Below are positions 58,566-64,000 of a stretch of 64,000 nt of DNA, one piece after another. A program made the translations under genes and the position numbers. The notes beneath the pieces are model-generated. The model was not told where the DNA came from. It saw only the letters and a program-made list of their open reading frames with translations, and ran no database searches. The stretch is from NCBI RefSeq assembly GCF_040359615.1, contig NZ_CP132942.1, positions 3,472,001-3,536,000 of the forward strand, written 5' to 3'. Within the stretch, counting starts at the first letter, position 1. The number at the start of each line of letters is the position of its first letter. The DNA is from Tunturibacter psychrotolerans. Its GTDB lineage: Bacteria > Acidobacteriota > Terriglobia > Terriglobales > Acidobacteriaceae.

Positions 58566-58613
58566 TGGTGGGCCCAATGAGATTCGAACTCATGTTATCG
58601 CCGTGAAAGGGCG
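58566..58613 (-). other. 3' half of tRNA-Glu (TTC), probable attachment site
   Basis: On the minus strand this reads an anticodon arm CGCC-CTTTCAC-GGCG with anticodon TTC, variable TAAC, a perfect T arm (ATGAG-TTCGAAT-CTCAT) and TGGGCCCACCA with encoded CCA. The 5' acceptor (GGGCCCA) and D arm are absent in the flanking sequence, so this is a partial tRNA, as left when an element recombines at the anticodon loop of tRNA-Glu. The intact tRNA-Glu is not in the window. Confidence 0.7.
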
Positions 58614-58813
58614 TTTCAGGCTCTTTGTCAGTGTTTGCTTAGATTATCCAAAACGTGCATTCGTCCATGACTGGCGCGGCTTTGTAATGTCCTTTCGCGC
58701 GGCTCTCTTTGGCTCGGTTTGCAACTGTTTTCGGTTCTATCGTTACCGCAGCGTTACCCTTTGACTTGGCGAAGTGCTTTGAACACCAATGAACTCTATC
58801 GTCTCAGTGCGAA

Positions 58814-59203
58814 CTAGACGGTCAAAGGCATTGGTACGCCTTGCAGGGTGACGAACCGCTGAGGTTCGCAACATGCTTTTTCCAACCTTGCAAGATCAGC
58901 TTGCATATCCCTGTCACCTTTGAACGAGTGCAACGTCGCATCCAAAATTGAAGCCACCTTCGGATCATCGGGCCGCTCGATTCGATAATGCATCCACTTC
59001 CCATCGCGCCGGGCCTCAACAATTCCCGCACGCCGTAGATACGCGAGATGACGGGATATCTTCGGCTGTCCTTGCTTCAAAATCTCCACAAAGTAGCAAA
59101 CGCACACCTCACGTCCATCCATCAGATTCAGCAAGCGTAAACGTGTCGGGTCTGTGAGAGCCGCGAACAATGTAACCAGATCAGATTTAGCAGTGCGTCC
59201 CAT
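58814..59203 (-). CDS. arsR: ArsR/SmtB-family arsenite-responsive repressor
   Basis: A 129-residue winged-helix protein. LTDPTRLRLLNLM and SRHLAYLRRAGIVEARRDGKWMHYRIE are the DNA-binding parts; the thiol site is EVCVCYFVE (two cysteines) plus CC near 110. It is divergent from arsM with 76 bp between and controls the ars operon. Confidence 0.93.
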   Translation of the reverse strand: MGRTAKSDLVTLFAALTDPTRLRLLNLMDGREVCVCYFVEILKQGQPKISRHLAYLRRAGIVEARRDGKWMHYRIERPDDPKVASILDATLHSFKGDRDMQADLARLEKACCEPQRFVTLQGVPMPLTV

Positions 59204-59213
59204 AAACTAAAGC

Positions 59214-59263
59214 ATACGCCTTGACAGATATGTTCACCACAACATACATTCGTCTTGGCGTAT
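59214..59263. promoter_or_regulatory. arsR-arsM divergent operator/promoter region
   Basis: ATACGCC at 59214-59220 and GGCGTAT at 59257-59263 are perfect inverted repeats around an inner dyad ATGTT (59230-59234) / AACAT (59241-59245). TTGACA at 59221-59226 is a good -35 box for the plus strand. This is a likely ArsR operator with both promoters. Confidence 0.6.
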
Positions 59264-59279
59264 ACGAGGACGTCCGACT

Positions 59280-60128
59280 ATGGCAACCCAAACCGACATT
59301 CGCAACAAGTACGGCGCTATCGCCAGAAACGTCTTAGACACCGGTGCGACCGCTTGCTGCGATCCTGCAATGCGATGCTGCGATCCAATCACCAAAGACC
59401 TGTATGGCGCTCTGGAGACGGAGGGCTTACCAGAAAAGGCCGTCCTCGCCTCTCTCGGATGCGGAAATCCAAGCGCTCTCACAGAACTGAAGGCTGGGGA
59501 AACAGTGCTTGACCTTGGCTCAGGTGGCGGTATCGACGTATTACTGTCGGCGAAGCGTGTAGGGTCGGCCGGCAAAGCCTACGGTCTCGATATGACGGAT
59601 GACATGCTTACACTTGCACGAGAAAATCAGCGTCAGGCCGGAGCCACCAACGTAGAGTTTCTGAAGGGTGAGATAGAAAACATTCCGCTCCCTGATAGCT
59701 CCGTCGATGTCATCATCTCAAACTGCGTAATCAACCTCTCCGCTGACAAATCCCGTGTCCTCAAGGAAGCCTTTCGCGTACTCCGTCCAGGCGGGCGTTT
59801 CGCTGTGTCTGACGTTTTAGTGCGGGGCGAGGTGCCGGATGCGGTTCGTAAAAGCATGTTGCTTTGGGTTGGTTGCATCGCCGGGGCGTTGGAAGAGGCG
59901 GACTATCGAGCGAAGCTGAAAGACGCCGGATTCGAGAACGTGGACTTTGAGCCAACCCGCATGTATGAAATCGAAGACGCCCGCGTGTTTCTCACTGAGG
60001 CAGGTATCGCTGTGGACGAGATCGCCCCAAAAGTCGAGGGCAAATTCCTCAGTGCGTTCATTCGCGCAACGAAGCCAGCCGCTCCAGGAGGCCGTGAACC
60101 TGTAGCTAGTGCCCGGAATATCGTATGA
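59280..60128 (+). CDS. arsM: arsenite methyltransferase
   Basis: A 282-residue SAM enzyme. ACCDPAMRCCDP has the vicinal cysteine pairs near the start, LDLGSGGGIDVLLSA is the SAM site, and ISNCVINLSADK carries the third conserved cysteine, with LLWVGCIAGAL the fourth. It methylates arsenite with SAM to methylated arsenicals. GAGGACG precedes the ATG; it overlaps arsC by 4 bp (ATGA). Confidence 0.93.
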   Translation: MATQTDIRNKYGAIARNVLDTGATACCDPAMRCCDPITKDLYGALETEGLPEKAVLASLGCGNPSALTELKAGETVLDLGSGGGIDVLLSAKRVGSAGKAYGLDMTDDMLTLARENQRQAGATNVEFLKGEIENIPLPDSSVDVIISNCVINLSADKSRVLKEAFRVLRPGGRFAVSDVLVRGEVPDAVRKSMLLWVGCIAGALEEADYRAKLKDAGFENVDFEPTRMYEIEDARVFLTEAGIAVDEIAPKVEGKFLSAFIRATKPAAPGGREPVASARNIV

Positions 60129-60616
60129 CAGCTCCTTATAACGTTCTTTTTCTATGCACTGGCAACTCGGCCCGCTCGATTATGGCTGAGGCCATTTTGA
60201 AGCAAAAGGGAAAAGGCGCGTTCTCTTCGTATAGCGCGGGTAGTCATCCGTCTGGGGCAATCCGGCCAGAGGCGTTACAGCAGATCGAAGCCGCCGGTCT
60301 ATCTACTGAAGGGCTGCGTAGCAAGTCGTGGGATGAGTTTGCCGTGCCCAACGCGCCGCATATAAATTTCATCTTCACCGTTTGCGATAACGCGGCGAAC
60401 GAGGTCTGCCCCGTTTGGCCGGGCCATCCGATGACCGCTCACTGGGGTATTACTGATCCGGCAGCCGTACAGGGTACGCCCGAAGAGAAGGCACGCGCAT
60501 TCTGTGACGCCTTCACAGTCTTAGACCGCCGAATCAGTCTCTTTCTATCCCTGCCACTCTCTACACTGGAGAACCTTGCAATTCAAAGAGAACTCGACAG
60601 CATCGGCAAGCAATGA
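60125..60616 (+). CDS. arsC: arsenate reductase, thioredoxin-coupled LMW phosphatase type
   Basis: A 163-residue enzyme with the P-loop LCTGNSARSIMAE near 10-22 (CX5R) and a GITDPAAV aspartate loop. It reduces arsenate to arsenite for export or methylation. It overlaps arsM by 4 bp and the broken aquaporin start by 4 bp, so the genes are co-translated. Additional cysteines (VCDNAANEVC) match the thioredoxin-linked relay. Confidence 0.93.
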   Translation: MTAPYNVLFLCTGNSARSIMAEAILKQKGKGAFSSYSAGSHPSGAIRPEALQQIEAAGLSTEGLRSKSWDEFAVPNAPHINFIFTVCDNAANEVCPVWPGHPMTAHWGITDPAAVQGTPEEKARAFCDAFTVLDRRISLFLSLPLSTLENLAIQRELDSIGKQ

Positions 60617-61292
60617 AGCCCACACTCTCACGTCGCATCGTTGCTGAGTTCACCGGTACGCTTCTCTTACTCGCAGCCGTTGTAGGTTCTGGGATTATGG
60701 GAGAGAAGTTAGCAGCGGGCAACGTCGCTCTCGCGCTACTTGCGAACACTATCGCAACCGGCGCTGCGTTGGTCGCGATTATCCTCGCCTTTGGCCCCAT
60801 CTCAGGGGCGCACCTTAACCCCGCTGTAACGCTTGCTGATGCATGGCAGGTGGGATCGCGTGGCGCGAGACCCGGGCTTACATCCTCGCTCAGATCGCAG
60901 GGGCATTCGCCGGGGTGATCGCAGCCCATTTCATGTTCAGCCTCTCCACTGTCTCAGCCTCAACCCACGTCCGCAGTGGCCCGGCGCAACTCTTCAGCGA
61001 GTTCGTGGCCACATTCGGACTCCTCGCTGTCATCTGGGGATGTGTCCGAAGCCGCCCATCCGCAGTCCCCTTTGCCGTGGGTGCCTACATCACCGGTGCG
61101 TATTGGTTCACGGCGTCCATGTCATTCGCTAGCCCCGCCGTGACGCTTGCCCGATCCATGTCAAATACCTTCGCAGGAATCAGGCCCGCTGATAAAACCG
61201 GATTCATCGCGGCCCAAGTCGCGGGGGCTTTCGCAGCCACCCTGCTCTTCAAATGGTTTGCACATTCGCTCCCCGACGGCGGTTCGGAATGA
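60613..61292 (+). pseudogene. aquaporin/glycerol facilitator (AqpS-type), frameshifted
   Basis: The first frame (60613-60918) gives FTGTLLLLAAVVGSG and the first NPA box in GAHLNPAVTLADA. The second frame (from about 60843) continues AWRETRAYILAQIAGAFAGVI to FASPAVTLARS, the second box with Asn replaced by Ser, and ends near 61292. One base is missing near 60845-60855 to join them. ars operons of this type use an AqpS-like channel to let arsenite out. Either it is truly inactivated here or the assembly has an indel. A duplicate of its 3' end lies at 56563-56705. Confidence 0.8.
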
Positions 61293-61407
61293 CTTGTGAA
61301 ACCTCGCCGGCGACCCCAGGATCTAAGTAGGCTTGCAAAATTAGATCCTCAAGAGGCAAAGCCGTTCTGTTGACCCAGGTATTCCTCTCGTAACTTGCTG
61401 ATCTAGA

Positions 61408-62715
61408 ATGATTGCAATGCCGATAGACCTCCGACCAATCAGCGATTTACAGGTGCTAAAAATCCTTAACACGACTGAAGGCCATTTCGCAGACCTAAAG
61501 TCTAAGGATATTCAACCAGCGAAGCTAACGAAAACGATGGCTGCTTTTGCCAATGCTGACGGAGGCGAACTATATGTCGGCGTCGATGAGATAAAAACGG
61601 AAGGCCGTCGCCTTTGGCGGGGATTTGCTTCAGCTGAAGAAGCAAATGGACACATCCAAGCGCTCGAGAGCTTGTTTCCGCTCGGGTCCGATTTTGAGTA
61701 CACCTTCTTGGCCGCGCGAGACAATCCCGGCGTGGTCCTTCAAGTTGTCGTCCACAAAACCACACAAATCAAGGCCGCGAGTGGAGGAAGAGTCTATGTG
61801 AGACGAGGCGCCCAGAACTTGCCGCTGATTACAGAAGAGGAGTTGTCGAGACTGCGATTCAATAAAGGAATTGCGTCGTTTGAGAATGAGTTGGTTCAAG
61901 CAGAACTGGACCTCATCATGAATTCAGTGACCGTAATAAAATTTATGCTCGAGATTGTACCGACTGCCGATCCAAGCCAATGGCTCCGCAAACAACGGCT
62001 AATCCTAAACGACAAGCCGACCGTGGCAGGTCTGATTCTATTCTGTGACGAACCACAGGCCGTTTTACCCAAACGTTGTGGAATAAAAATCTACCGGTAC
62101 AAGACCAAAGATGCCGCAGGAACGCGGGACACTCTCGCGTTTGACCCTATTACGATAGACGGAAGTGCGTACGATCAGATCCATGACGCGGTCCAACGCA
62201 CGGTCGAAGTCATTGAAGGCATTAGCACGCTTGGAGCCGTCGGGCTTGAAACTACAGCTTATCCACACGAAGCACTGCACGAAATCATTACAAACGCGGT
62301 CTTGCATCGTGATTACAGCATTGCAGATGACGTCCACGTCAGAATTTTCGACAACCGTGTAGAGGTGCAAAGCCCAGGAACTCTTCCTGCTCACATTACA
62401 GTCGAAAACATCCTCGATGAACGATTCGCTAGAAACGGAAGCCTGGTTCGTCTAATCAATAAGTTCCCGAACGCTCCCAACAAAGACGTTGGCGAAGGTT
62501 TGAACACAGCGTTTGACGCCATGCGCCGGCGTGGGGGCTGTGGAAAAGACATTTGGTGGAAAAGTCCAAGGTGCAAAGACGGACTTTCCCACCAAACTTG
62601 GAAATCCCGCATAGTGCGCGGGATTCCCACTTTCCCCCAGCCCCGACGACTACTAGTCATTTACACAAAGCTGAAGACAAGGACAAGGCGGTGTTGCAGT
62701 CCTAATGGCACTTAA
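61408..62715 (+). CDS. AlbA_2/Schlafen-like ATP-binding regulator, C-terminus replaced
   Basis: The first about 110 residues are the AlbA_2/SLFN-like domain (EGHFADLKSKDI and FANADGGELYVGVDE). A central ATPase-type part has EALHEIITNAVLHRDYSI and FDNRVEVQSPGTLP, the GHKL-like HATPase_c_4, and ends SLVRLINKFPNAPNKDVGEGLNTAFDAMR. After residue about 375 the sequence changes abruptly into a hairpin-encoded low-complexity tail, because a palindromic element (62531-62647) sits inside the gene; the normal family C-terminus is missing. Probably inactive or altered. Confidence 0.8.
   Translation: MIAMPIDLRPISDLQVLKILNTTEGHFADLKSKDIQPAKLTKTMAAFANADGGELYVGVDEIKTEGRRLWRGFASAEEANGHIQALESLFPLGSDFEYTFLAARDNPGVVLQVVVHKTTQIKAASGGRVYVRRGAQNLPLITEEELSRLRFNKGIASFENELVQAELDLIMNSVTVIKFMLEIVPTADPSQWLRKQRLILNDKPTVAGLILFCDEPQAVLPKRCGIKIYRYKTKDAAGTRDTLAFDPITIDGSAYDQIHDAVQRTVEVIEGISTLGAVGLETTAYPHEALHEIITNAVLHRDYSIADDVHVRIFDNRVEVQSPGTLPAHITVENILDERFARNGSLVRLINKFPNAPNKDVGEGLNTAFDAMRRRGGCGKDIWWKSPRCKDGLSHQTWKSRIVRGIPTFPQPRRLLVIYTKLKTRTRRCCSPNGT
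62531..62647. repeat. three-hairpin palindromic element (MITE/REP-like) inside the AlbA_2 gene
   Basis: Outer imperfect inverted arms (62531-62547 and 62630-62647) enclose two internal hairpins: 62555-62567 with 62581-62593 (13 bp, one mismatch) and 62600-62610 with 62618-62628 (11 bp, one mismatch). The whole could fold as a cloverleaf. It begins exactly where the host protein loses family similarity. No ORF inside. A small non-autonomous element is the simplest reading. Confidence 0.65.
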
Positions 62716-62750
62716 TCCTACCTCAAAGCAACAAGGCAAAAAGTACCGGA

Positions 62751-62778
62751 AGGTCTGATAACACATATTATGTATATT
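62751..62778. other. XerC/XerD dif-like recombination site
   Basis: 28 bp laid out as 11+6+11: AGGTCTGATAA, CACATA, TTATGTATATT. The right arm keeps TTATGT and 8 of 11 positions of the classical XerD arm; the left arm ends GATAA. The centre ends in TA as in many dif/pdif sites. It stands at the edge of the mobile mosaic. Similarity is to the general dif pattern from memory. Confidence 0.4.
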
Positions 62779-62884
62779 GACATCCTGCATGACTAATGCA
62801 CGCCGGTTCGACGTGTGGGCAGCGTTTCGGAGCCAGCGGGCACTTCGACCGCACCGCCGTTCCTCTCGGCAGAGTGGAAGCAAT

Positions 62885-63103
62885 TGCGCGCGCGATCCGA
62901 TGGCCCTCAAACCAGACGAGAAAACGAGACTGCTCTGCTCCGACGAGCCGCAATTGATTGATCCACGTATAGTAAGCGCCCATATCGGCGTCCACCTGAG
63001 AACCTTCTCGATCCTGCGGCTGTTGCAACGGGTCGCGGACCAGAAGTTGCTCCATCGGAGCGCTCGCCTGCCGAGTTGAGAATCGTGCAAACAGAGTAAC
63101 TCT
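62885..63103 (-). pseudogene. serine recombinase (resolvase) remnant
   Basis: Pieces of a serine recombinase N-terminal domain occur in two minus-strand frames: RVTLFARFST at 63074-63103 (with the expected catalytic serine), YVDQSI near 62955-62972 and VWFEGHRIARA at 62885-62917 (compare VWRFDRLARS). The spacing between the last two is shorter than usual and frames change, so the gene is decayed by deletion and indels. Confidence 0.5.
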
Positions 63104-63700
63104 GACACCCTTCATAAGAACGGCCCAGACCACACACTTACGATGAAGGCCGACTGGGATCCAGACTATGGGACGAAGCGGTCCCTCATTGGAGCTCGAA
63201 TCACTTCAAGCCTATCGAGAAATTGACTGGCTCCTAGCTATCTAGCTGTCGGATGATTCACGCAAAATCATCGACTCGCGCGGGGTGGGTGTTGCGTGAC
63301 AGTGGCAAAATCGATGCAACAAAAGCCGCCATCTCATGAATAAAGGTTGATGTCGTTCTTTATCAATAGCTTATGTGCGCAACATGTCGCCATAACTACC
63401 TAGAATCAGACTTTCCGGTAGTTGCGCAGGTGTTGCGCGCAAATCACTCGTCCGTTCAAGTAAAAAGGTTGTCATTTTGAGAAGTAAATCATTGCCTGGA
63501 CCTTTCTACCCTGTTGCTCTTCGGCACCCGAACTACACGCGCTGCTTTCGCACCTTTAGGTGCCGCTTTCCTCGAGCTTTTCCTGGGCCGTTTCCTTGCT
63601 CAGGAAGACGAATTTGCGAGAGACTTGCCGACGCAAGTTTCCGCCCAGAATAACGAACTCACGCCAAAATCATTCCAAAATAACCCCAAGGAGCCACGCA
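63104..63700. other. intergenic region, nothing recognised
   Basis: About 600 bp without a supported gene. A frame at 63514-63747 lacks a ribosome-binding site and is low-complexity at its end. TTGCGC/GCGCAA inverted repeats occur near 63424-63442. Confidence 0.3.
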
Positions 63701-63802
63701 ATGCACCACAACAACCACGCTTCACACCACATATTCACCACAAATGACCGCAAGCAAAAGACGCCCGTAAACCAGCCGAAGCTGCTTCACGGGCGCTATT
63801 GA
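63701..63802 (+). CDS. possible small His-rich ORF
   Basis: 33 codons starting MHHNNHASHHIF with AAGGAG seven bases before the ATG. The frame overlaps a terminator-like hairpin of the opposite strand (63762-63795), so its coding nature is doubtful. No family known. Confidence 0.25.
   Translation: MHHNNHASHHIFTTNDRKQKTPVNQPKLLHGRY
63755..63795 (-). terminator. likely intrinsic terminator for the right-edge gene
   Basis: Read on the minus strand, CGCCCGT (63795-63789) pairs with ACGGGCG (63768-63762) across a 20-base loop and is followed by TCTTTTGC. It is 60 bp after the stop of the minus-strand gene at 63855. Confidence 0.5.
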
Positions 63803-63854
63803 ATCCGGACAAAAAAGGAGAGAGCCATACCTCAGCCCTCTCCCCAACGACAAC

Positions 63855-64000
63855 TTAGTAAGGCCGGTAGTAGCCCGGACCGTAGTAATAACCGGGTGGC
63901 GGAGGAGGAGGATACCTGCGACGGAACTGCGGATCCGCTCCCACCGGAACGCCCGCGCCCAACCGGTTCAACTCAGCCTGCGACACAGTGGTTATATCCG
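63855..64000 (-). CDS. Pro/Tyr/Gly-rich protein C-terminus (partial)
   Basis: The last 48 codons of a gene that enters from the right edge: TVSQAELNRLGAGVPVGADP followed by a Pro run (RYPPPPPPGYYYG) and a GYYRPY end. Such low-complexity tails are seen in exported envelope proteins. Nothing more can be said. Confidence 0.6.
   Translation of the reverse strand, partial: DITTVSQAELNRLGAGVPVGADPQFRRRYPPPPPPGYYYGPGYYRPY

Noticed and set aside
58617..58806. Minus-strand open stretch with a protein-like reading (HWCSKHFAKSKG) upstream of the tRNA-Glu fragment
   Set aside because: No start codon and only about 55 codons; at best a remnant, family unknown.

Overview
The window looks like chromosomal DNA from a soil-type Acidobacteriota, probably class Terriglobia. 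I infer this from the gene repertoire (GH97 and GH3 glycosidases, many Tat-exported oxidoreductases, a type III PKS with a methyltransferase, a bactofilin, a ferritin-VIT1 fusion) and the moderately high GC; I have no 16S gene or database search to confirm it. There is no rRNA, no complete tRNA and no CRISPR array.

Layout. 1-7.7 kb: a candidate lipid biosynthesis locus. It holds the start of an MMPL/RND-type exporter, a fused fatty acyl-AMP ligase/ACP/thioester reductase, a membrane fatty acid desaturase and a cytochrome P450. 8.0-14.6 kb: a catabolic block with a GntP permease, RidA, an N-acyl-D-amino-acid deacylase, a PLP D-amino-acid dehydratase of the DSD1 type, KDPG aldolase and a KDG kinase. 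Together these make a plausible complete route from an N-acylated amino-aldonic acid, such as N-acetylglucosaminate, to pyruvate and glyceraldehyde-3-phosphate. 14.7-21.7 kb: three exported glycosidases (GH97, GH3, GH3) on one strand. 22.0-23.7 kb: an island scar with an integrase tail, a frameshifted membrane-protein gene and a sequence like the 3' end of a tmRNA/tRNA.

23.7-37.0 kb: regulators next to redox and cupin genes. A LysR gene is divergent from an FMN reductase/outer-membrane channel/XapX operon. An AraC gene stands with a Tat-exported SDR and a bicupin. A five-gene minus-strand run (cupin, two aldo/keto reductases, a sorbosone-dehydrogenase-like enzyme, cupin) and a NIPSNAP gene each carry the same palindrome-type operator upstream. 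An intact TetR gene stands beside one operator and a decayed TetR copy beside the other. 37.3-41.4 kb: a paoABC-type periplasmic aldehyde oxidoreductase. 41.7-46.4 kb: a small FN3-like protein, a di-haem peroxidase and a two-component system.

47.0-51.8 kb: type III PKS, methyltransferase and an FAD-dependent reductase/monooxygenase, with a DUF2306 membrane protein and an opposite-strand secreted protein between them. 51.8-56.6 kb: YceI, multicopper oxidase, outer-membrane protein, ferritin-VIT1 transporter and bactofilin. 56.6-63.1 kb: a mosaic of mobile DNA. It has a duplicated aquaporin tail, a DUF3800 gene, the 3' half of a tRNA-Glu (a probable attachment site), an ars operon (arsR, arsM, arsC and a frameshifted aquaporin), an AlbA/Schlafen-type gene cut by a three-hairpin palindromic element, a XerCD dif-like site and a decayed serine recombinase. 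The right edge cuts a minus-strand Pro/Tyr-rich secreted protein.

The two most interesting systems are the FAAL-ACP-reductase/desaturase/P450 locus and the deacylase/dehydratase/RidA/KDG kinase/KDPG aldolase pathway.
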